Positions 50,929 to 58,527 of a DNA stretch of 64,000 nt are shown here, one piece after another (within the stretch, counting starts at the first letter, position 1; the number at the start of each line of letters is the position of its first letter). Source of the DNA: Mycolicibacterium stellerae (GTDB lineage Bacteria > Actinomycetota > Actinomycetes > Mycobacteriales > Mycobacteriaceae); assembly GCF_003719305.1 (NCBI RefSeq), contig NZ_RARC01000023.1, positions 37,044-101,043 on the forward strand, written 5' to 3'. The notes below the pieces were generated by a model, which was given only the letters and a program-made list of their open reading frames with translations, was not told where the DNA came from and did not search any database. The position numbers and the translations under genes were made by a program.

Positions 50929-52191
50929 ATGGGGCAACCGGACGTCAGCACCGACGCACTGGTCGACTTCGACCATCACTCCGATGACTACCAGCGCAAC
51001 GAACTCCGCATCAACGCCGACCTCCGACGCCGGTGCCCGGTCGCCTGGAACGAGAACTACGGCGGGTTCTGGTTCGTCACGGGCTATGACGCCGTCACCG
51101 AGGTGGCTCGCGACGGCGACACCTTCGCGCACAAGTACGAGCCCGACGCGCCGGACGGCGTGAGCTACCAGGGCGAGATGGGCGTCCCGCGCCCGCAGGG
51201 CCAGCCGCCGCTCGGCATCGGCGAGGTCGACGGGCCCTATCACCTGGCCCTCCGGCGCGCGCTCACCCCGTTCTTCTGCACCGGGGCCGTCGACAAGATG
51301 CGGCCGTTCATGGAGCAGTCGGTGCACTGGTTCATCGACCAGCGGATCGCCGACGGGCAGATGGATCTGGTGCTCGACTACGCCAGCCCGGTGCCCGCGA
51401 TCCTCACCATGCGGTTGATGGGCCTGCCTTACGACGACTGGCAGCGATACGCGAACCTCTTCCACTCTGTCATGGCCGCTTCCGGCGGCGACGAATACAA
51501 CCGGGCGATCGCCGAGGTGCCCGCGATGCTCGACGGCCTGGGAAAGTTCATCGCCGCGCGGCGGGCCGATCCCGGCGACGACCTGACGAGCTTCCTGGTG
51601 CAGTTCGACATCGAAGGGACGCGCCTGGACGACAGCCAGCTGCTCGACATCCTCTGGAACCTCATCGGCGGCGGGGTCGACACCACCACGTCGCTCACCG
51701 CGTTGAGCCTGCTGCATCTCGGCACCCATCGAGATCTACGCCAGCAGCTCATCGACCACCCGGAGCTGTATCGCCGTGCGGCAGAAGAGTTTCTGCGCTA
51801 CTTCACCGTCAACAAGCAACTCAGCCGGACCGTGAGCCGCGACACGGTCCTTGCGGGCCAACAGCTTCGGCGCAACGACCGGGTGCTGGTCAGCTGGATC
51901 GGCGCCAACCACGACGAGCGGGAGTTCGACGACCCCGGCGAAGTGATGTTGGACCGCTCACCCAATCGCCACGTCGCGTTCGGACTCGGCCCGCACCGCT
52001 GTATCGGGGCGCCGCTTGCCCGCATCATGTTCGAGGTGATGGTCAGGGCGGTCCTGGAACGCATGCCCGACTACGAGGTCGACCTCGACGGCGTGCACAC
52101 CTACGCGGGCAATCCCACGATGACCGGGGTGGGCAAGCTGCCGGTGACGTTCACGCCCAGCCAGTCGCTGGGCACGCCACGCCCGCAGTGA
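50929..52191 (+). CDS. Cytochrome P450
   Basis: A 420-residue soluble bacterial P450. The I-helix oxygen-binding motif GGGVDTTTS lies at about 247-255, ExxR at 287-290 (EEFLR), and the haem-ligand loop FGLGPHRCIGAPLAR with Cys358. The length and motifs are those of three-component bacterial P450s that need ferredoxin and reductase, and neither gene is nearby. ATG 50929. The substrate is unknown; many mycobacterial P450s act on sterols or fatty acids. Confidence 0.93.
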   Translation: MGQPDVSTDALVDFDHHSDDYQRNELRINADLRRRCPVAWNENYGGFWFVTGYDAVTEVARDGDTFAHKYEPDAPDGVSYQGEMGVPRPQGQPPLGIGEVDGPYHLALRRALTPFFCTGAVDKMRPFMEQSVHWFIDQRIADGQMDLVLDYASPVPAILTMRLMGLPYDDWQRYANLFHSVMAASGGDEYNRAIAEVPAMLDGLGKFIAARRADPGDDLTSFLVQFDIEGTRLDDSQLLDILWNLIGGGVDTTTSLTALSLLHLGTHRDLRQQLIDHPELYRRAAEEFLRYFTVNKQLSRTVSRDTVLAGQQLRRNDRVLVSWIGANHDEREFDDPGEVMLDRSPNRHVAFGLGPHRCIGAPLARIMFEVMVRAVLERMPDYEVDLDGVHTYAGNPTMTGVGKLPVTFTPSQSLGTPRPQ

Positions 52192-52197
52192 CCGCGC

Positions 52198-53187
52198 CTA
52201 GAAGAGGGCGAACTGACCGCCGTCGATGGTGTGGTCGGTGAACTCCTCGATGCCGGTGCCGCCGATGACGCTGTCCAGGTGGTCCATGAACTCGGTGTCG
52301 GAGACGACCGGCACACCCAGCTCGTTGGCCTGGTAGCCCTTGCCCTGCTCGGGCTTCGGATCGTTGCAGATCACCACCGACGTCTCCGGGTCGACGGCGT
52401 CGGAGTAGGCGAGCCCGGCGTGCAAGATGCGCTCGACGAGCTCCTCGTGGGTGCGATTCACCTCCGCCGACAGCCCGACGCGCATGCCCTGCACGAGTGG
52501 GCGGCCGCGGACGAAGCGGCCAGGGTTGAGATACGGGCACGGCAGCCGCGACGCGATCATCTTCAGCGGTCGCAGCTCCTCATGGGTGACCAACCCGCTT
52601 GGCCAGCGTCGGCGCTGAACCGGCCGCAGTGGCAACCAGACCTTGCGCTCACGGGCGCGCACCAGTGCGGGCTTGAGAATCTGGGCGAGCACCAACGCGT
52701 CGTCGAGTGCGTCGTGCGGTTTCATCTGGCTGACGCCCCAGTGCGAGGCCAGCGTCTCCAGCCGCATGTTCTCGACCTCGAGATCGAGCCGCCGGGACAG
52801 CTCGACGGTGCACATGACCGAGTCGATCGGCAGTTCCACCGCGGCGAGCTCGGCCTCCGCGGCCAGGAAGGAGTAATCGAACCCCACGTTGTGGGCGACG
52901 AGCGTGCGGCCCCGCAACACGTCGACGATCTCGGCGGCGACGTCGGCGAAGGTCGGCTGACCGGCCAGCATCTCGGCGGTCAGGCCGTGCACATGGGTCG
53001 GCCCAGGATCGACACCGGGGTCGAGAAGCGTCGAAACAGTGCGCTCGACGTTGCCGTCGTCACCGACCGCGAGTGCGGCGACGCTGACGATGCGCGCCTG
53101 TCCTGGTCGGAATCCGGTCGTCTCGACGTCGACGACGGCCCAACCCGCGCCGGGGTCGGCTGCCGGCCGACCCCAGATATGGCTCAC
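52198..53187 (-). CDS. dnaQ: DnaQ-like 3'-5' exonuclease with BRCT-like C-terminus
   Basis: A 329-residue DEDDh exonuclease. ExoI is VVDVETTGFRPG (residues 18-29), ExoII is LVAHNVGFDYSFL (near 97), and ExoIII is KPHDALDDALVLAQIL (near 157) with the catalytic His. The C-terminal third (VICNDPKPEQGKGYQANELG) is BRCT-like. GTG 53187 gives MSHIWGRPAADPG and 329 residues, the same as recalled for Rv3711c. It could be a proofreading or repair nuclease; in mycobacteria replication proofreading is attributed to the DnaE1 PHP domain. Confidence 0.92.
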   Translation of the reverse strand: MSHIWGRPAADPGAGWAVVDVETTGFRPGQARIVSVAALAVGDDGNVERTVSTLLDPGVDPGPTHVHGLTAEMLAGQPTFADVAAEIVDVLRGRTLVAHNVGFDYSFLAAEAELAAVELPIDSVMCTVELSRRLDLEVENMRLETLASHWGVSQMKPHDALDDALVLAQILKPALVRARERKVWLPLRPVQRRRWPSGLVTHEELRPLKMIASRLPCPYLNPGRFVRGRPLVQGMRVGLSAEVNRTHEELVERILHAGLAYSDAVDPETSVVICNDPKPEQGKGYQANELGVPVVSDTEFMDHLDSVIGGTGIEEFTDHTIDGGQFALF

Positions 53188-53249
53188 AAACGTCAGGATG
53201 GCACGGCCAACCGACAAGGCTCGGCCGCTGAGGCCGCGTGTCGGACACA

Positions 53250-53255
53250 TAATAT
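53250..53255 (+). promoter_or_regulatory. -10 element (TAATAT) of leaderless murT
   Basis: TAATAT is followed by 7 nt and ATG 53263. This selects ATG 53263 as the murT start rather than ATG 53254, which lies inside the hexamer. Confidence 0.6.
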
Positions 53256-53262
53256 GCACGGA

Positions 53263-54519
53263 ATGGTCACCCCACGCGGACGTATGGCGCTGGCGGCCGG
53301 CTCCGCGGCACGCTGGTCGTCGCGGGTGACCGGCCGCGGCGCAGGCGCGATGATCGGCGGCCTGGTGGCGATGACGCTGGACAAATCGATCCTTGGCCAG
53401 CTGGGCCGAGGCCGCCGCACAGCGATCGTGACGGGCACCAACGGCAAGTCGACGACGACCAGGATGACCGCCGCGGCGCTTGGCACGCTGGGGGTGTCGG
53501 AGCCGCGAGGGCGGCGACATCAGACGGTCGCAACCAACGCCGAGGGCGCCAACATGGACGCTGGCCTGGTGGCCGCGCTTGCAGGCGCGCCGCAGGCCGA
53601 GCTGGCGGCGCTGGAAGTCGACGAGATGCACGTGCCGCACGTCGCCGACGCCGTCGACCCGAAGGTGATCGTGCTGCTCAACCTGTCGCGCGACCAGCTC
53701 GACCGGGTGGGCGAGATCAACCACATCGAGCGCACGCTGCGCGCCGGTCTGGCGCGTCACCCCGACACCGTCGTCGTCGCCAACTGCGACGACGTGCTGA
53801 TGACCTCTGCGGCCTACGACACCCCGAACGTGGTGTGGGTCGCCGCAGGCGGCGGCTGGGCCAACGACTCGGTGAGCTGTCCGCGCAGCGGCGAGATCAT
53901 CGTCCGCGACGGCGCGCACTGGCATTCGACGGGCACGGATTTCAAGCGGCCAACCCCGCAGTGGTGGTACGACGACGCGAACATCTATGGCCCCGAGGGG
54001 TTCTCGATGCCGATGTCGCTCGCACTCCCAGGAAAGGTCAACCGCGGCAACGCAACTCAAGCGGTGGCCGCGGCGGTTGCGATGGGCGCCGATCCGGCAG
54101 CGGCCGTGGCCGCGGTATCGACGGTCGACGAGGTGGCAGGCCGCTACAGCATTGTGCGGCTCGGCGCACACACCGTGCGGATGCTGCTGGCCAAGAATCC
54201 GGCGGGCTGGCAGGAAGCACTGTCGATGGTCGACACCGATGCGGGCTCGGTGGTGATCTCGGTCAACGGCCAGGTGCCCGACGGGGAAGATCTTTCGTGG
54301 CTGTGGGACGTCAACTTCGAGCATTTCGTCGACCATCCGGTCGTCGCGGCGGGTGAGCGGGGAACCGACCTGGCCGTTCGCCTCGGCTACGCGGGCGTCG
54401 AGCACACGTTGGTGCACAACGCCGTCGACGCCATCAGGTCGTGTCCGCCGGGTCACGTCGAGGTGGTAGCGAACTACACCGCGTTTCTGGCCTTGAATCG
54501 AGCGCTGGCCCGTGGCTGA
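53263..54519 (+). CDS. murT: Lipid II isoglutaminyl synthase, MurT ligase subunit
   Basis: A 418-residue Mur-ligase-like protein that, with GatD, amidates the D-Glu alpha-carboxylate of lipid II. The P-loop TGTNGKSTTT lies at 58-67, a Mur ligase central domain follows (LEVDEMHVPHVADAV), and the C-terminal DUF1727 domain covers about residues 310-415. The zinc-ribbon insertion known in Gram-positive cocci is degenerate here: only Cys206 (SCPRSGEIIV) remains of the usual four. The end overlaps gatD by 8 bp. Confidence 0.93.
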   Translation: MVTPRGRMALAAGSAARWSSRVTGRGAGAMIGGLVAMTLDKSILGQLGRGRRTAIVTGTNGKSTTTRMTAAALGTLGVSEPRGRRHQTVATNAEGANMDAGLVAALAGAPQAELAALEVDEMHVPHVADAVDPKVIVLLNLSRDQLDRVGEINHIERTLRAGLARHPDTVVVANCDDVLMTSAAYDTPNVVWVAAGGGWANDSVSCPRSGEIIVRDGAHWHSTGTDFKRPTPQWWYDDANIYGPEGFSMPMSLALPGKVNRGNATQAVAAAVAMGADPAAAVAAVSTVDEVAGRYSIVRLGAHTVRMLLAKNPAGWQEALSMVDTDAGSVVISVNGQVPDGEDLSWLWDVNFEHFVDHPVVAAGERGTDLAVRLGYAGVEHTLVHNAVDAIRSCPPGHVEVVANYTAFLALNRALARG

Positions 54520-55228
54520 GTCGACGGTCCGGATCGGGTTGGTGCTGCCCGACGTGATGGGGACGTACGGTGACGGCGGTAACTCCGTCGTGCTGCGACA
54601 GCGGTTGCGGCGCAGAGGTTTTGATGCCGAGATCGTCAACATCACGCTTGACGATCCGGTGCCGTCGAACCTGGACCTGTACACACTGGGCGGCGCGGAG
54701 GATTATGCGCAGCGGCTTGCGACGCGCCACTTGATCCGGTACCCCGGCCTGCAGGACGCCGCGGCCAAGGGTGCGCCGGTGCTGGCGATCTGCGCGGCGA
54801 TCCAGGTGCTCGGGCACTGGTACGAAACCTCTGCGGGTGAGCGGGTCGACGGCGTGGGACTGCTGGACCTGACGACGTCCCCGCAGCCGCGGCGGACCAT
54901 CGGCGAGGTGGTCAGCCAGCCGCTGCTGCCCGGGCTCACCGACCGGTTGACCGGCTTCGAAAACCACCGGGGCGGAACGGTGTTGGGCTCGGATGCCCGG
55001 CCACTGGCCCGGGTCATCTCGGGTGCGGGTAATCGCGAGGGTGACGGTGTCGACGGTGCGGTGCAGGGCAGCGTCGTCGCGACCTATCTGCACGGCCCGT
55101 GCCTGGCCCGCAATCCCCAGCTCGCAGATCACCTGCTGTCGCGCGTCGTCGGCGACCTGCCGCCGCTGGACCTGCCAGAGGTCGACCTGCTACGCCGCGA
55201 ACGCCTGGCCGCACCCCGCCGCGCGTAG
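54512..55228 (+). CDS. gatD: Lipid II isoglutaminyl synthase, GatD glutaminase subunit
   Basis: A 238-residue CobB/CobQ-like class I glutamine amidotransferase. The nucleophile Cys94 is in LAICAAIQVLGHWYE and the catalytic His194 in ATYLHGPCLARN. It supplies ammonia to MurT. GTG 54512 overlaps the murT end by 8 bp, consistent with an obligate complex. Orthologue of Rv3713 by recall. Confidence 0.94.
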   Translation: MAESTVRIGLVLPDVMGTYGDGGNSVVLRQRLRRRGFDAEIVNITLDDPVPSNLDLYTLGGAEDYAQRLATRHLIRYPGLQDAAAKGAPVLAICAAIQVLGHWYETSAGERVDGVGLLDLTTSPQPRRTIGEVVSQPLLPGLTDRLTGFENHRGGTVLGSDARPLARVISGAGNREGDGVDGAVQGSVVATYLHGPCLARNPQLADHLLSRVVGDLPPLDLPEVDLLRRERLAAPRRA

Positions 55229-55232
55229 CGCG

Positions 55233-56123
55233 TCACGCAGCGAATGTGCGGGTGAACCGTTGTAGTTCATCGATTTCGACAGCGCAGCCGCGGGCGATCA
55301 ACGCCGCTTCGACTCTCGCGATGACATCCTTCGGCTTGTCCTCGGCGATCACTCGTATGACGATCCATCCCAGCGCTTCGAGCATTCGCAGCCTCGCGAT
55401 GTCCTTGACGTACTGCCGTCGGCTCTTCCGGTGGTGATCGCCGTCGTATTCGGCGGCGACCTTGAAGTCCCGCCAACCCATATCGAGGAACGCCACAGGG
55501 GCGGTACTGCCATGAAGAACCGGAATCTGCGTTTCGGGCTGCGGCAAGCCGGCGTCTACCAGCCACAACCGAAGACTGCTTTCGCGTGGAGATTCGGCCC
55601 CGCCATCGACGAGCGGCAGCAGTTCGAGCAGTCTTCGAAGACCGGGTGCGCGTGGGTATCGGTCACCGAGTGCGCACACATCCGCACGCGAAAATGCCTG
55701 ATTCCACATCAGCGCATCGAGACGGGCGACCGCCTCCGTTCGCTCGAGGTGGCGGCCCATGTCGAAAGCGGTACGCACCCTCGACGTCACCGGCAAGCCG
55801 GACACTCGGGTGATCTCGCCGTCCGCGATGCGGTCAGCCCTCGGAACCAGACCGGGCTGCGGGCGGATTTTCACGCCGACGAGTTCGATCGGCACATCGG
55901 GATCCACCCAGGGAGCGCCATGCAGAGCCGATGCCGCAACGCCTGCCACCACGCCCTTACGGCCCGACGCCAGCCAGGCGGCGATCGCGCGGTCCCGCAG
56001 TGACAAGTGCGCGTCCCTGCGCGCGTAGACGCCGCGATAGACCGGTGTGTACCAACGCCGTAGCTGGTGACGAGTCACGCGGCCGGCGGCCAATTCTTCA
56101 CTCCCGATGAACACTTCAGACAT
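55233..56123 (-). CDS. DUF559 domain protein of mycobacterial AbiEi-like family
   Basis: A 296-residue protein. The N-terminal half resembles AbiEi-type antitoxin/winged-helix proteins (GSEELAAGRVTRHQLRRWY, then GVYARRDAHLSLRDRAIAAW). The C-terminal half is a DUF559/Vsr-like nuclease fold (LDMGWRDFKVAAEYDGDHHR, then LEALGWIVIRVI). ATG 56123 gives the usual family start; length equals the recalled 296 residues of Rv3714c. This family is highly amplified in mycobacteria with no known function. A broken paralogue lies at 63181-63828. It is convergent with gatD (4-bp gap). Confidence 0.83.
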   Translation of the reverse strand: MSEVFIGSEELAAGRVTRHQLRRWYTPVYRGVYARRDAHLSLRDRAIAAWLASGRKGVVAGVAASALHGAPWVDPDVPIELVGVKIRPQPGLVPRADRIADGEITRVSGLPVTSRVRTAFDMGRHLERTEAVARLDALMWNQAFSRADVCALGDRYPRAPGLRRLLELLPLVDGGAESPRESSLRLWLVDAGLPQPETQIPVLHGSTAPVAFLDMGWRDFKVAAEYDGDHHRKSRRQYVKDIARLRMLEALGWIVIRVIAEDKPKDVIARVEAALIARGCAVEIDELQRFTRTFAA

Positions 56124-56219
56124 ACGGGCATCGTGCACGGGTGCACTGACAAGTCACATCGACCGACGTTTTGCAGGGAAAGTACGAGAAGATCTGTGCG
56201 AAACGTTGATCGATGTGAC

Positions 56220-56831
56220 TCAGGTGAGCGCGCGTCGGCCCGAGAGCGCGCGGCCCAGCGTCAGCTCGTCGGCGAACTCCAGGTCGCCGCCCATCGGCAG
56301 GCCCGATGCGATGCGGGTTACGGTCAGGCCGGGGATATCGCGCAGCATCCGGACCAGATACGTCGCCGTCGCCTCTCCCTCGGTGTTGGGATCGGTCGCG
56401 ATGATCACCTCGGTGATGTCGACCCCGTCCACGCGCTCACCAATCCTGTTGAGCAGCTCACGGATACGCAGCTGTTCGGGACCGACACCCGACAACGGAT
56501 CCAGCGCGCCACCCAGTACGTGGTATCTGCCGCGGAATTCGCGGGTGCGTTCGACGGCCTGGACGTCCTTGGGCTCCTCGACGACACACACCATCGATGC
56601 GTCGCGGCGTGAATCGGAGCAGATCCGACAACGGTCGTCGTCGGACACGTTGCCGCACTCCACGCAGAACTTGACCCCGTCGCGCACCTTCCCCAACACG
56701 GCGGTCAACCGGTCGATGTCCGGCGGCTCGACGGACAACAGGTGGAAGGCGATGCGCTGGGCACTCTTCGGGCCGATGCCCGGCAGCTTGCCCAACTCGT
56801 CGATCAGATCCTGGACGGGGCCTTCAAACAT
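56220..56831 (-). CDS. recR: Recombination mediator protein RecR
   Basis: A 203-residue protein acting with RecO in RecA loading at gaps. The helix-hairpin-helix LGKLPGIGPKSAQRIAFHLL lies near residue 14, the Cys4 zinc finger CVECGNVSDDDRCRIC near 56-72, the Toprim domain from about 80 (VVEEPKDVQAVE, then IIATDPNTEGEATA), and the C-terminal Walker-B-like GLPMGGDLEFADELTL. It is preceded by ebfC, 11 nt away, the common recR-ebfC operon. Confidence 0.97.
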   Translation of the reverse strand: MFEGPVQDLIDELGKLPGIGPKSAQRIAFHLLSVEPPDIDRLTAVLGKVRDGVKFCVECGNVSDDDRCRICSDSRRDASMVCVVEEPKDVQAVERTREFRGRYHVLGGALDPLSGVGPEQLRIRELLNRIGERVDGVDITEVIIATDPNTEGEATATYLVRMLRDIPGLTVTRIASGLPMGGDLEFADELTLGRALSGRRALT

Positions 56832-56842
56832 TGCAGTACAAG

Positions 56843-57175
56843 TCAGAGTCCCGGCAGACCAAGGTCACCCATGCCGCCTGCGAGCGGTCCAAGCCGCTCC
56901 TGGGCGAGCAGGGTGACTTGGCGCGCCGCGTCGGCGTGCGCGCCGACGATCAGATCTTGCAGCGTCTCGACGTCGTCGGGGTCGACGACCTTCGGGTCGA
57001 TCGAAACCGCCACCACCTCGCCGCTGCCCTTCATGGTGACCTGGACGAGGCCGCCGCCGGCCTGCCCGTGCACCTCGGTGTTGGCGAGCTGTTCCTGGGC
57101 TTCCATCAGCTTCTGCTGCACCTGTTGCGCCTGCGCGAGGAGCGCCGACATGTCGGGCGGGCCTCCGGGTTGCAT
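56843..57175 (-). CDS. ebfC: YbaB/EbfC family nucleoid-associated protein
   Basis: A 110-residue DNA-binding dimer protein of the YbaB/EbfC family. The core is LLAQAQQVQQKLMEAQEQLA, then VQVTMKGSGEVVAVSIDPKVVDPDDVETLQDLI. ATG 57175 has AAGGGGA 6 nt upstream; longer in-frame starts are rejected. It is encoded just before recR, as in most bacteria. It probably binds DNA broadly. Confidence 0.94.
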   Translation of the reverse strand: MQPGGPPDMSALLAQAQQVQQKLMEAQEQLANTEVHGQAGGGLVQVTMKGSGEVVAVSIDPKVVDPDDVETLQDLIVGAHADAARQVTLLAQERLGPLAGGMGDLGLPGL

Positions 57176-57261
57176 GACAGTCCCCTTGCGTATTGGTCTC
57201 GACTTGGTTGCGCTCGCTGGCACGCGGCGTTTCGGCCTTTCAAGCGTAGACGCCCGGGCGC

Positions 57262-57267
57262 TACCTT
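57262..57267 (+). promoter_or_regulatory. -10 element (TACCTT) of leaderless amidase gene
   Basis: TACCTT is followed by 6 nt and GTG 57274, consistent with a leaderless transcript. Confidence 0.5.
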
Positions 57268-57273
57268 GACGCC

Positions 57274-58026
57274 GTGCACGTGTCAGCCACCCTGCGTGTC
57301 GGCGCGACCGCGGCCACTTGCCTCGTCGTCGCCGCGTCGACGCTTGCCAGCCCCGCATCCGCCGCGCCCGCCAACATCGCGGGCATGATCGTGTTCCTCG
57401 ACCCCGGCCACAACGGCTCCAACGACAGCTCGATCAGCCGCCAGGTGCCCACCGGCCGCGGCGGCACCAAGAACTGCCAGGAAAGCGGCACCTCCACCGA
57501 GGACGGCTATCCCGAACACACCTTCACCTGGGAAACCACGCTGCGGATCCGCCAGGCACTCACGGCGCTTGGCGTGCGGACCGCGATGTCACGAGGCAAC
57601 GACACCGGCCTCGGGCCGTGCGTCGACGAGCGCGCGGCGATGGCCAATGCGCTGAAACCCAACGCCATCGTCAGCATCCACGCCGACGGCGGCCCGCCGA
57701 CGGGCCGCGGATTCCACGTGCTCTACTCGTCGCCGCCGCTCAACCAGGTGCAGGCCGGACCGTCGGTGCAGTTCGCCCAGACCATGCGCGACCAACTGCA
57801 GGCCTCGGGCCTGGTGCCATCGACCTACATCGGCACCGGCGGCCTCAACCCTCGCTCCGACATCGCGGGCCTCAACCTGGCGCAGTACCCGTCGATCCTC
57901 ATCGAGCTGGGCAACATGAAGAATCCCGCCGACAGGGGCCTGATCACCACGCCCGAGGGCAGGCAGCGCTACGCCGACGCCGTCGTGCGCGGTATCGCGG
58001 GCTTCCTCGGGGTCCAGACCCGCTAG
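57274..58026 (+). CDS. N-acetylmuramoyl-L-alanine amidase (Amidase_3, secreted)
   Basis: A 250-residue exported zinc amidase that cleaves the MurNAc-L-Ala bond of peptidoglycan. The signal peptide ends near residue 30 (LASPASA). Zinc ligands are His in FLDPGHNGSND, Glu in GYPEHTFTWE and His in IVSIHADGG; the catalytic Glu is in ILIELGNMKN. Two cysteines (NCQESG, LGPCVDE) probably form the disulfide described for the M. tuberculosis orthologue (Rv3717, recall). There is no separate cell-wall binding domain. The end overlaps the convergent gene by 4 bp. Confidence 0.93.
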   Translation: MHVSATLRVGATAATCLVVAASTLASPASAAPANIAGMIVFLDPGHNGSNDSSISRQVPTGRGGTKNCQESGTSTEDGYPEHTFTWETTLRIRQALTALGVRTAMSRGNDTGLGPCVDERAAMANALKPNAIVSIHADGGPPTGRGFHVLYSSPPLNQVQAGPSVQFAQTMRDQLQASGLVPSTYIGTGGLNPRSDIAGLNLAQYPSILIELGNMKNPADRGLITTPEGRQRYADAVVRGIAGFLGVQTR

Positions 58027-58463
58027 CTGGTTTCTACGGCCTTCTTCAGGTTCGCCAGCACCTCGGCCTGAATCTTCTTCAGCCCCAAGGGCGCAAATGT
58101 CTTCTCGAAAAACCCGCCGATGCCGCCCGCGCCGTTCCACGACGTCTTGACGGTGACCGACGAGCCGGGTCCGGCAGGCGCGACGGTCCAGTTGGTCACC
58201 ATCGAGCTGTTGGCGTCCTTCTCGATCACGGTGTGGCCTGCCACGTCGACGTTGGCCTTGACGTCGCGCACCCGCGACTTGGTCGCCTGCAACTTCCAGC
58301 TCGCAACGGTGCCTGCGCCCTGCCCGCCTTCGAGAACCTGGTAGTCGAGATAGTGCGCCGAGAGGATCTTCGGGCGGACCGTTGTGTAATCCGCCACAGC
58401 CGCCAACACTTTCTCCGGTGTGGCGTCGATCAAGACGCTGCTGGCGGCGCTGACCTGTCCCAT
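58023..58463 (-). CDS. SRPBCC (START-like) family protein
   Basis: A 146-residue helix-grip protein (polyketide cyclase/dehydrase-like): SAASSVLIDATPEKVLAAVAD at the N-terminus, a beta sheet with VASWKLQATKSRVRDVKANV and TNWTVAPAGPGSSVTVKTSW, and a long C-terminal helix. It would bind a hydrophobic ligand. Rv3718c-like by recall. It is divergent from the FAD oxidoreductase gene across 64 bp, and may take part in the same lipid pathway, though this is inference. Confidence 0.86.
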   Translation of the reverse strand: MGQVSAASSVLIDATPEKVLAAVADYTTVRPKILSAHYLDYQVLEGGQGAGTVASWKLQATKSRVRDVKANVDVAGHTVIEKDANSSMVTNWTVAPAGPGSSVTVKTSWNGAGGIGGFFEKTFAPLGLKKIQAEVLANLKKAVETS

Positions 58464-58515
58464 CTCCTATGACTCCCCTCGTTGTGATGCGGTCGCATCG
58501 GCCGCAGACGCGGAC

Positions 58516-58521
58516 TAGCGT
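58516..58521 (+). promoter_or_regulatory. -10 element (TAGCGT) of leaderless FAD oxidoreductase gene
   Basis: TAGCGT is followed by 6 nt and GTG 58528. It is the same hexamer as before the RDD protein and the nitroreductase. Confidence 0.55.
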
Positions 58522-58527
58522 ATATGC

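Noticed and set aside
52198..54684. An 828-codon open frame on the minus strand running through murT
   Set aside because: Only the first 329 codons before the stop at 52198 match DnaQ; the rest is antisense to murT and arises from high GC. GTG 53187 is the natural start.
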